64,000 nt of DNA from Adineta ricciae (lineage: Eukaryota > Rotifera > Eurotatoria > Adinetida > Adinetidae). The stretch covers positions 248,001 through 312,000 of the forward strand of contig CAJNOJ010000016.1 in assembly GCA_905250025.1 (NCBI GenBank), written 5' to 3'. Below the pieces are notes generated by a model. That model ran no database searches. It worked only from the letters and a program-made list of their open reading frames with translations, and was not told the origin of the DNA. Position 1 is the stretch's first letter, and every line of letters begins with the position of its first letter. Made by a program: the position numbers and the translations under genes. Below are positions 46,730 through 57,800 of this stretch, piece by piece.

Positions 46730-49273
46730 ATGGCCGCAGTGATCAAACTCTTTTTGACACTCGAACCATCTCTTCGTTTTTATCTACGCTCGCAACGAAT
46801 TGCTGAAATTCATGAAGCTCTCATATCATCGTTGATTATCTGTCAACCAAAAGATCCTTTTGCATGGCTAATCAGTTGTTTAACCGAATACCATTCGTTA
46901 TCGTCACAAGAAAAAGCGAGTCTCAATTGGGATTATTTCATTCCAGAAGTCTATAAACCCGTCAATCGACCAATCAATGTGGAAAGTTCCTTAAGTTACG
47001 TGTTTGCTGTTTGCGACGATTCATTAGAACCAAGCGAGCTACAAATTGGAATCGCTATTGGACATTATAAATCAAAAATACAACGGAACTTATTCAGCGC
47101 TTGGCTTCGTTTTTATCTTACTCGATTAGGTCAAAAACGATCGTTGGATAGGAAACTACAGGCTGCCGATGAATATTATCGTGAACGATGTTTGAATAAT
47201 TATTTTCGACAATGGGCACAATGGGGTGTGTGCTATTCGTGTCAGTTTAATATCTTGGTAGACGTTTTCTCTTCATTTAGTTTCACAACGTCTCGCACGA
47301 CAAAAGGCAGCAATTTGTCATATAAAGCATTGTTCAGAAACGTATCAAATACGAACAATTCTCAACGAATGGAATCTCGTTGCCCAACAAGCACGACGAA
47401 CGCGAGATTACTTCGATCGAATCGAACGTGGAGAGGACAGTCAACAGCTTGGATACCTTGGTAAGTGATGAAAGAAGTGTCCGTTGAAGCTCTCAGACAA
47501 GTTTTCTTGTTTATTTCAAGGTTATGGTGAAGCTCGTGATGAATTATCGTTGCTCAATCGCGAAGCTGCTGTTCGAATACTTGCATATTTAGATGTTGCT
47601 GACTTAGCACGATGTGCACAGGTATGTCGTAACTGGAAAATGTTAACACAATCGTCGATGCTTTGGGCCAAACTCGACTTACATCGGACAAGAAAAGTAC
47701 TAAACGATCGGCTTGCTATGCGTTTCATTCAACGCGCACGACCTTTTCTACAACATCTCAATCTCCGGCAATGCGATCGGATCGGTCGTTTAACATTCGT
47801 TGGCATAAGTAGCTGTAAAAATTTACAAGATCTGAATCTAAGTGAATGTCCAACAGTCAATGATGAAGCAATTAAAATCATTACGGATGGTTGCCATATT
47901 CTCTTGTATTTGAATCTATCACATACAGATATAACTGATCAATCATTTCGAAGTCTTGCGCGGCATTGTCATTTTCTACAGTTTCTTAGTGTCGCTTACG
48001 CTCGACAATTTTCCGATCGAGCTTTTGTTTATTTATCGAATGGACGTGGTTGTCGAAAGTTGACTCATTTAGATGTGAGTGGATGTACACAATTGACGCC
48101 TGTTGGTTTCGAAGCTATCGCTGATGCATTTCGTGAACTTGAAGTACGAAGAAATTTTCTTCTCGAAATTTACATTCATTATAATTTAGACTTTGGTGAT
48201 GGATGATGTCGGTAATCTATCTGATAAACATATACAAAGTTTATGCAAACGAATGAATCATCTGAAACATATTTCTATGTGGTCATCTACATGGCGACTC
48301 TCTGGCTTCAGTTTTCGACAACTGTCTGCACTAACAAAGTTAAGCGTAATGAAATTTGATTCAAACAAATTGATAACTGATGAAGTAAGACTTGACCTAA
48401 GCATCTTCAAAAAATAACCAGTTTTTTTTTCGATTTTAGCATCTCCGTGTTCTAGCTCGTTCATGTCCTGAAATATGTCATCTCTCAATGACAGATTGCA
48501 TCTCGATTACCGATACCTGTATGAGATATATCGGCACGTTAAAACAATTACGCGTGTTAAATGTAGCCGACTGTTTATTAATAAGTGATACGGGTATCAA
48601 AGCGTTGACTGAAGGTGCTTGTCAAGCTCGTTTACGCGAATTAAATCTAACCAACTGCATGCGTATTAGTGATAGTTCAATAACAAATCTTCTTCGCAAA
48701 TGTAAACGCTTAGCTTATTTGAAACTATGTTATTTAGATAAAATTACTGAGACGGGCTTAGAATTAATCGGTCAAATGGAACAATTAATCTTGGTTGACT
48801 TAACAGGCACTCAGTCGTCGGATACGTCTTTGAAAATATTAGGCAACTCAGGCCATCTACGCTCGGTAACACTCTCCTCATGTCGAAAAATTACCGATCT
48901 TGGTTTAACGAAGTTTGCGACCACATGTCCAGCACTTGAGCATTTAAATTTATCCTTCTGCGCACAATTAAGTGATAATGCAATCCGATCGATGGCATTT
49001 TGTTGCAAATATCTAACAACACTGAATATATGCTCGTGTTCATTATTAACCGACATGAGCTTACAATATTTAAGCGGTGTTTGTAAATACTTGTATGAAA
49101 TCGATATATCATACTGTCAACTAATGACAGACAAAGGTTTGAAATGTTTGGGAGATAATTCAGCTTATCTTAAACGTGTGATTGTCATCGAATGTCCAAA
49201 CATATCACGAAATGCCATTGATCATCTTCTGCGTAAAATACCATATGTTCAATATCAATACATGGATATATAA
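46730..49273 (+). CDS. FBXL13: F-box and leucine-rich repeat protein 13-like, dynein regulatory complex subunit 6
   Basis: Exons begin at ATG 46730. Introns lie near 47225-47280, 47462-47520, 48147-48193 and 48385-48439, and the stop follows RKIPYVQYQYMDI. The N-terminal 250 residues are helical with Trp/Arg-rich segments (NLFSAWLRFYLTRLGQKRSL, YRERCLNNYFRQWAQW), typical of the FBXL13 N-terminus. An F-box follows (LLNREAAVRILAYLDVADLARCAQVC). Then come about 15 cysteine-containing LRRs such as LQHLNLRQCDRIGR and LEHLNLSFCAQLSDNAI. FBXL13 is DRC6 of the nexin-dynein regulatory complex in motile cilia, which fits a ciliated rotifer. FBXL2/20 are less likely because of the long N-terminal extension. 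Confidence 0.87.
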
Positions 49274-49354
49274 TCACACATGACTTCAGTATTGTCGTTG
49301 TAGCGAGACAAACGATGATTTGCGTTTGTTATTTCTAATAAAAATCGAAGACTT

Positions 49355-50733
49355 TTATTGACTAGTAACAATTTTCAGAAATTCATAACAACTAGCGGAA
49401 AGAAAGAAAACATATTTCAAAAGAATGATTATCAAAATAATGAATAAAAATAGCGTTAAGTTTGATGATGTATGATCATCATTGGGAAGGATTTGTTGAC
49501 TTTGATTTCGTAAAGGAACGAAGACATATTCACATCGGGCCTTTTTACATGAATCACTGGTATTTCGAGCACCTGACGGACAAGGAATCAATCGAGTTGG
49601 TAAACCTGTCGTCTCATCGCGATTCACACACATCCAAACTTCTTCGAGTTCACATTTCGAATTACAATTTATTATTGCTGTTTGGTTAAGCATCGCAACA
49701 AGATAATCAATACCGATTTTTTCACCGGAATAGCGTTGGATGTACTAAAAACAGAGACAATATCGTAATTTTTCTTGCAATTTTTAGTATACCTCGTATG
49801 TCAAAGATCCAGGTCGAGTTACCATATCAACCAAATCTAGCATATGTGCCAAATAGTTCGAAATATTATTTCCAAATATCGACGAACAACATGAACCTAT
49901 ACGTATAAACATAAACATGTTCTTCAGTCATTGTGAAAGGTCTACTACCATGTTTTGTCCATTCATGATTAATAAATAAATTTCGTGTACCGAGATATCC
50001 TGGTGCTAATCGCTTCAAACGCTCTTGTTCAGGTAGAAGAACATTAGTAGCATTGACAAGGCATTGTTGAATGTTTTCAATAGATAAACAATTTTCATAA
50101 TCACCTTGTGTGAATTCATTAGATGTTGTGTTTTTCCATGGACATAAATTACCATTGATGTGACACTTTGACCAATCAGCATCTTTTGCCGAACAAAACT
50201 GTGGCCAACCTTGATAGTTTCCTTTGGTCGCAAATGTTGGCCAGACACCATGTAGTACTAAACGTTCGCTGCCAGGTTGACCAATATCTGTATATGGAGA
50301 ACAGAAGTAACGTAATAAATCTAATGTTTCATTGTATATCTTTGGACAACTTGACGGAGGCCAATATAGGCTGAGAACATAATAAGAAAATAAATCTTCA
50401 TCTGCGTTTGTTATGCCACCGTCGAACTCAAATGGGGATTGTTGTTGTGCGGGTGGCAAAGATTTACAAAAGCTATCACCTTCGAGAAACACACTCAATA
50501 ATGGTTAGAAAGCAGAAACTGAAAATTTCATTACCGGTTTTAACTTGACATCGTTTGTTAGAATATCCACATAGACCGATAGTTTTATTTGTAAAGTTAC
50601 AAAGAGATTCAGTCGTTTGATTTAAACACCAAAAATTAGGCCCTTCGAAACATTGAATATCTGTACAATAATACTGTTGAAGACAAAAAGCAATCCAACA
50701 GAATAGGAAGAATAATTGATGCAATAGTTTCAT
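49355..50733 (-). CDS. RNase T2 with saposin-A-like N-terminus and C-terminal membrane anchor
   Basis: The start at ATG 50733 gives a signal peptide (MKLLHQLFFLFCWIAFCLQ). A short Cys-rich module follows (CFEGPNFWCLNQTTESLCN) that resembles the SapA domain of saposin precursors. From about residue 55 it is an RNase T2: YYVLSLYWPPSSC, LVLHGVWPT (catalytic motif 1, His) and FINHEWTKHGSCC (motif 2, His-Glu-Lys-His). Introns near 50536-50485, 49949-49898 and 49790-49745 all keep frame. After the catalytic domain a variable Asn-rich linker leads to a hydrophobic helix (LTLFLFIILIIILLKYVFFL) and a short tail. RNase T2 enzymes cut RNA in lysosomes or outside cells; they are normally soluble, so the anchor is unusual. 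It is convergent with the FBXL13-like gene, 80 bp apart. Confidence 0.85.
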
Positions 50734-51790
50734 GAGTCGAAATAAATGAAAATAGACTGTCACATGTTATTGGTCTGACATAACGAGAACAGGAGAAAAA
50801 AAACGTGTGGTGTTGTTTTAAAACATCCTTGAAATAGCTTTGCAAACCTTGGAATCAATACTCGTGTTGACAATTGCAGTCACAGCAACAGAACGAGTAA
50901 AATAGTTACGACTTATTCACCGTTTGTCCTTCTTTTATATAACGCACATGCAACGCAAGAATTTGGTTTTAAGGAGCCAGCGCCATCTTTGGAAGAGTTT
51001 GAATTCATCAAGCATTTTTTTGTCGCAAAGCTTTATATATGGTCTTTTTTATTTTTCCCTATGAACAACTGGTATCCAACTAACGATATTATCAACTTTG
51101 AAATCTTTTTAATAAAACATTAAAATTCAATACCTCTATATTGACCAGATCGATAAACAAAAACATTATGAAACGGAAAAACTACGCATTTGATAATTAC
51201 AAATCAACATATTTTTGTTTTTTACAGATCATAAAGCGCAACGGAAACTGAAATCAATTCCAAATCATTGAAAGACCAACGTCATCAATAATTGCTGTTT
51301 GATTTTTATATTTTAAAATTCAATTATATGTGTATGATAATAAAAGTAACCCAAACCACTATCTGTTATGTTTATTTTTCGTAAGAAATACCCTTGTATG
51401 CGAGTAGATTTTTCAATTTCTGCTCTAGAAATCAATATAACTCGTCATTACCATCTGAGATATCCTTCACGCTTCTCGATAACTATCATCTCAGTTTTCC
51501 AAAACTAGCAGTTACTTTCTAGGTACTAAAAAGTAACTACTCAACGAGGTATAAACCTTGAATACAACTTCGATTAGAGAACTTTCTCGAAAATTAATAT
51601 TGACTACATAAGATTGATTTTCAAATCGAACAATTCAAGTTGACACATTTTACTTTATACGACTAATTCGATGTGTACATTTATTACACTGAAGTACATC
51701 TATATACAATTGAAAATGATTGGTGACATCTTGATTATGATCATGTGTTCATATACACATATATGTACATGTTATATCATCATACAGATA
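50734..51790. other. Intergenic, no supported gene
   Basis: About 1 kb of AT-rich sequence between two minus-strand genes. A 69-codon frame at 50636-50845 only overlaps the RNase 5' end in another phase. No domain, repeat or RNA gene was recognised. Confidence 0.45.
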
Positions 51791-52518
51791 CTATCGATTG
51801 AGTCTTGTTGTTCTTAATGATGAGATGTGATTACTTTCGAGTGGATTGACATGAAAACAAATATTATCGGTCGAAGTTGGATTAGTTCTTTTTGATAAGC
51901 AGTTCTGATCAACTTGGGGATAAGATCGATAAGAAAACAATTGAGATGTGTCATTTTGATGACGATAGCCACGACAACGTATCAACCAAATACAACATAT
52001 CAACATCCAAAGTGACAATACCGTACCGAGACTAATTAGAAATAAAGCAATCGTTTCTTCTGAATCTGAGAAATTCGTTGGAAATGTGAGAGCATGTAAA
52101 ATAAAACTTGTTCGTCGCGTAGGCGGAGATATGACCATCCTAGAACTAAACTTGTAAATAGACATTTTTTTGGTACGGAAACATACTTGTAAGAACATTG
52201 ATAGGAAATATCGACGTAGTCTGAATAAAAATGATGGTTGCAACGAAGTGGAAGAGATTTGGCATGGAAGTAACATGGAGATTCGTGGTTTTGACATGCA
52301 TTTATACCAGACACTGAGTACAAATTGAAACAGTATGTATTGGAATAGTTTAGCAGTTGAAGAGTCAAATGATTTAAATTATACGGACAATGAATTTTGT
52401 ATTGTTGATCGTCGGTTGGGAAACGAATATGTCTTAGTAAAACAAATGCGGAACCCTGTGGATTGGTCAGAAATCTGCCATAAATTGGAGTGAATATGAA
52501 GATTAAAAAGAATATCAT
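51791..52518 (-). CDS. Type I single-pass membrane protein, Cys-rich ectodomain
   Basis: Exon 52518-52187 and exon 52145-51791 flank a 41 bp intron; the acceptor TTTAG is the one that keeps the frame. A signal peptide (MIFFLIFIFTPIYG) leads to an ectodomain of about 130 residues. It has six cysteines arranged around YKIHCPYNLNHL, NTYCFNLY, INACQNHESPC and LRCNHHFYSDYVDISYQC. The last element is reminiscent of the end of SUEL/galactose-binding lectin domains, but the match is weak. One membrane helix (ALFLISLGTVLSLWMLICCIWLI) and a polar cytoplasmic tail of ~60 residues follow. I do not recognise an orthologue. Receptor- or adhesion-like use is a guess from topology only. Confidence 0.6.
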
Positions 52519-53041
52519 TATTTTATGGTCAAATTAGATAACATGTGTGTGTAAACGTAAAATATCGTTATATGTCAAATGCTTCGCTTCACTTCTCGCT
52601 CGATCGGAGCAAAAAGAGAACAAGTACGCGAAAGAAAAGTGTATACTTTGACATGATCAACTTCTGTTTTTCTATCCTTATGAACATATTACACATATGT
52701 ATTGTGCTTGTCCTTGACCGATGTTTTCCCAGAAAAAAAAAGATGCTAGACAAAGTTTTTCGTATGAATTGCAAGATATTTTGATATTGCAGTCAATTTG
52801 AAACATTCAAGTGTACTGTTCTATCATACTGATAAGCATCAACTTGTTCCTACACTTCATTTATCCTTTGTCATCCATTGACATACAGGTAGATAACTGA
52901 TGCAAGTATCATGCTTTCTGTGCAATAAATTCATCGTTATCTTTATTAAATATGAATTTCTAGATATATATTTATGTAACAACCACAATATCTTCTATTC
53001 TTCTTTGTGTTTCGTCTTATATCGTATTGTCCTTGGCAAAT
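52519..53041. promoter_or_regulatory. Divergent spacer before CPVL copy 1
   Basis: About 520 bp between two divergently transcribed genes. AT-rich with short spurious frames only; it presumably contains both promoters. Confidence 0.4.
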
Positions 53042-54637
53042 ATGCGTCTTCTATTCGTCGCAATTGCGTGTTTGCTTGCAGTCGAATGTATTCATGGATA
53101 CCGAGGTCCATTCCGTAAGTTACTACCAAATCCAAAGCCATCCGTCGTTACAGTTGAGGAAGATCCCGGTGAACCTCTGTTCCTCACACCCTATCTTGAA
53201 CAAGGCAAAATCGAAGAAGCAAGACGATTGAGGTAGGAGACCACCATTTCGATGTTTCTAGCTCAAGAAAGAACATATTTAGTTCGGTGGAATTGCCCCC
53301 GTTCAAACAACAATCATTTTCTGGTTATTTAACTGTGAATAAACAGTACAATTCCAACATGTTCTTTTGGTTCTTCCCTGCCCAAAATGGCAACAAGCCT
53401 GATACACCAGTTATGCTCTGGCTTCAAGGTGGTCCCGGTGCTTCATCGTTATTTGCCCTTTTTACTGAAATAGGTCCAATCTACATCGACGCTAACGAAA
53501 ACATTCAGCTACGTGAAATAACATGGAACAAAAACTATCATCTTCTCTTCATTGACAACCCAGTTGGTACTGGATACAGCTTCACAAGTAACGATCAAGG
53601 CTATGCGCGCTCACAAGAAGACGTTGCACGAGATCTCTACTCTGCTTTGACACAATTCTTTCAAATCTATACTGACTATGCCAACAATCCATTCTATGTG
53701 ACCGGTGAAAGTTATGGTGGAAAATATGTACCTTCCATCACATATAAAATCCATGTCGAAAATCAAAATCCACAAGCTAAAATTAAAATCAATTTGAAAG
53801 GTATGTCAATCGGTGACGGTTTAACTGACCCAGTCAATCAATATATGTACGGTGATTTTCTTTACCAGGTATGAACAGTCAATTATAATTTTGTTCTCAG
53901 GATCTTGTTCTTCTTTTCACAGATTGGTCTTATTGATTTGACACAAAAAGCTTATGTTGATTTACAAACCGCTCTCATGCGATATGCGATTGAACAACAA
54001 AGATACATTGATGCTTTTCACATATTTGATGCCTTACTCAACGGCGATCTCCTCAATACAACATCCTACTTTTACAATGTGACTGGTATTAAAAATTATT
54101 TCAATTATCTTTTGACTAACGAACCACAAGATCAAGGTTATTTCATTCCATTCGTAACACGTGCCGATCGACGAAAACAAATCCATGTTGGTAATATGTC
54201 ATACGGTGGCCAAAGTGAAATCGTCGAGCGAATGCTACTCAATGATGTCGTACGTAGACAAATGTTGAATGTTTGATGAATTTAAACCTGTTTTCCTCTA
54301 GATGCAAAGCATGGCATGGAAAGTTGCTGCTATTGCCAACGCGAACTACAGCGTTTTGATTTACAATGGTCAATTAGATGTTATCATTGCAGTGCCACTA
54401 ACTATGGAATGGATCGGTCAATTAGTCTGGAGCGGTACAGATGAACTTCGACAAGCCCCACGCAAAATATGGAAAGTAGCTGATAGTGATCCGGAAATTG
54501 CTGGTTATATTAAAACAGCAAATAACAATCGGTTTTTCCTTGCTACCATTCGCAATGCTGGTCACATGGTTCCATATGATCAACCACGAGCTTCGCTCGA
54601 CTTACTCGAACGATTCTTGGCTGCTCAACCAAAATAA
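53042..54637 (+). CDS. CPVL: CPVL-type serine carboxypeptidase, copy 1
   Basis: Exons 53042-53232, 53283-53868, 53923-54249 and 54302-54637 give about 480 residues, full length for peptidase family S10. The signal peptide is MRLLFVAIACLLAVECIHG. CPVL hallmarks follow: [39 protein letters not shown], then [13 protein letters not shown] (oxyanion hole), [24 protein letters not shown], and GESYGGKYVP with the nucleophile Ser. The Asp is in IYNGQLDVI and the His in NAGHMVPYDQPR. S10 enzymes remove C-terminal residues at acid pH, in lysosomes or the gut. A GYGG-like change (SYGG, versus SYAG in copy 2 and human) sits beside the Ser. It has one more intron (54250-54301) than copy 2. AATAAAG lies ~100 bp after the stop. 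Confidence 0.93.
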
Positions 54638-54821
54638 GTCAAGTTCTGAATGAATTCAACGAGAAGAAGTGAAAACACTACTTTGTCTTATCTTATTTTA
54701 CATTTGATAATTATCATATAAATGATATTTTCTTCAATAACAATAAAGAGTTTAGGTATATAAATGTGTTTAATTAAGAGAAAGACTAGAGATATAAAGC
54801 GAAGTAGAATATATATTTAGT

Positions 54822-57800
54822 TCATAAAATATTTTGAAGAATATCTTCTTCGTTATCGTAGATACTGTTATTTAATGAGGAAGATAATCTAGTCGATGTT
54901 ATATCAAATGAGTCTTCCAAGAATTTACGGATAGTTTCATAGAGAAATGCATATTGTACCTATAGAGGAAAAAATTAGACATGAGAGACATAAACTTCAG
55001 AGAAATCACATACAAGAGAAGTGATCATAGCTGGTCTTTGTCGTTGTAGAGCGCGAACGCCTTGAAAAATATCGACGGCATGTTCATTTTTCAGTTGAGC
55101 TAACAGATTAATGCTCATACAGAATAGTGCACCAGTTGACCCACCATATCTAAAATTGAAAAGAAGACTTTTGCATCGGAGAGAAAACGACGGCTAGTAC
55201 TGACCCACAATGCACGGCGATATATCGAGCTCGATTCGTTGTATTCGACCGTTTGTTGATCTGCCCAATGAAATCAAAGAAATGGTGGGTCAATCCCGTT
55301 GGTATGCATTGTCCATCTGCGCATAGATCGTTGGTAGTCAATGGAGAGAGATATTCATAGTGAAAAATTGTTTTTGACAGAGTTTCACGTGTGTCAATCA
55401 AACAGAATCGACGACTAATGAATTTTTCTTGCACAATCTCTTTGTCGATCAATTTTAATAAACTGGTCGAACCGATTTTCATTGTAGAATTGATGTCATC
55501 ATCCGGATAATAATCAGCACATTTCGGAGAAGACTTAATAAACGGTACTATTTCTTAAGAAATATTTTATTCGATTGTCATCTTACTTGCTCGATAGTAT
55601 GCAATTGTACAATACAGTCACAGTCATATTCAATAAACATTCTCCAAAATTCGTGAATCGTACCTTCCAATGGATCTTGCGTTATAATAAACGCATATTC
55701 ACGCGAATATCCCTAAGATGGTTTCACTCTTTTCAAAATGTTTCGATAACGATTGAAATCTTACTTCAATAAAAGACGCATTGATATATGGATGACCTAA
55801 TATACGGCTTAAACAAACACGATTGTGATCATCTAGAACAGGGTAAAAAGACAAGATGTTTCTCTAGTTTCTAGATAGATATATCTTACAGGGCACGATT
55901 TGAGCAGATCGATTCTTTTCGATGTTTTCAGTTGCATGAGCATCCTGATGGGAAACATTTTCAAGCGGTAATAACGATAGTTTCTAGAAAGAAAAATGAA
56001 GTCAAGTGTGTACAACTGCTCGTCGATTGTAGACTTACATTATATTCTGATGTCAGTAAAGCTTGTTTATTCTTACTTAATCGTGAATATACCAATCGAA
56101 ACCGATTGGCTTCGATTCTTGTGTTGTCATACAAATAGTATTCAAGTAACGAGCGATAGATAAACACATATTGTTTCTATATTCGATATGAAAGCAATGT
56201 TTCGATGTTTATTTTAGTGAGAAAAGAACGCACCACTGTTTGTACCATCAAATGACGTTCACGACGCATTTGTACAGCAAAATTATAGATATCAATTTTG
56301 CCTTCTTGTTTGATTTTATCGATCATAGCGTCGATGGCAATGTAAGTACCAGTACGACCGACTCCAGCACTTGAAAAGAACAGATATGTGAACATCCATC
56401 ACATCGTTCTGTCTTACGTGCAATGAACAACAATGGGATGTTGATCACAACTTGTCTGTGTGTTCACTTCGTCGATTAGTTGAAGTAATGTATGGGACTG
56501 ATTCGGAACATCCATATCTTTCCATTGGGTGTAATGGTATTGGACAACCAGACGAATTTCTCCTCGTTGATCATTTGTTGAATTAAATGACGATGCATCA
56601 TCGGTGGCTAAGGATGACGAGCAGAAAATGTCTTCATCACCACTTATCTAATATAAATAGAAACGTTTAGTAGAAGAATATGTCATTGTAGATAATAATT
56701 ATGTTGCATCAAAGTCCTATCTGTGTTCTTCTTCTAATAATTCTACTAACTGGAACTAGCCAAGGTCATTTTCGTCGTTTGCTATATCCGAATGGAGAAC
56801 AAAGCATTGTTCGAACGGATGATGATCCTGGTGAACCTCTGTTTCTTACACCTTATCTCGAACAAGGCAAAATCGAAGAAGCAAGACGACTAAGGTATGA
56901 AAAACAATAAACACTTGCCGTTTCTATGCGAATTTCGTAATGAACTTTTTTAGTACTGTGAACTTACCACCTTATACAGGACAATCGTTTTCTGGTTATT
57001 TAACTGTGAACAAACAATACAATTCCAACATGTTCTTTTGGTTCTTCCCTGCCCAAAATGGCAATCGAAGCGCACCTGTTCTTCTTTGGCTTCAAGGTGG
57101 TCCTGGTGCTACCTCATTATTTGGCCTATTTGTGGAAAACGGTCCAATACAAGTTAACGATGCCGGACAGCTAAGTCAACGATCGATCACCTGGAATTCA
57201 ATGTATCATTTATTATACATTGATAACCCGGTTGGTACCGGATACAGCTTCACAGGTAGTGACCAAGGTTATGCACGAACACAGGATGATGTTGCACGAG
57301 ATCTCTACTCTGCTTTGACACAATTCTTTCAAATCTATACTGACTATGCCAACAATCCATTCTATGTGACCGGTGAAAGTTACGCAGGGAAATATGTACC
57401 ATCAATTGGATATAAGATACATGTCGAAAATCAAAATCCACAAGTGAAAGTTAAAATTAATTTAGCTGGACTTTCGATGGGAAACGGATGGACAGATCCT
57501 TACCGGCAGTATATGTATGGGCCACTTCTCTACCAGGTAAATTAATGAACGATCTACGTTTGACTTATGACATATCAACATTATTTAGATCGGCTTGGTT
57601 GATAGTAATCAATTGTTTTATATCGATCTTCAATCAGACTTAATTCGTTACGCGATAAGTCAAAAACGTTTTACGGACGCATTTAAGATCTCCGATGCTC
57701 TAATGGATGGAGATCTTATCAATACTACATCTTACTTTACTAATGTTACAGGTTTACGAGCCTATTTCAATTACATTCAAACTGACATGCCTCCTTCAAT

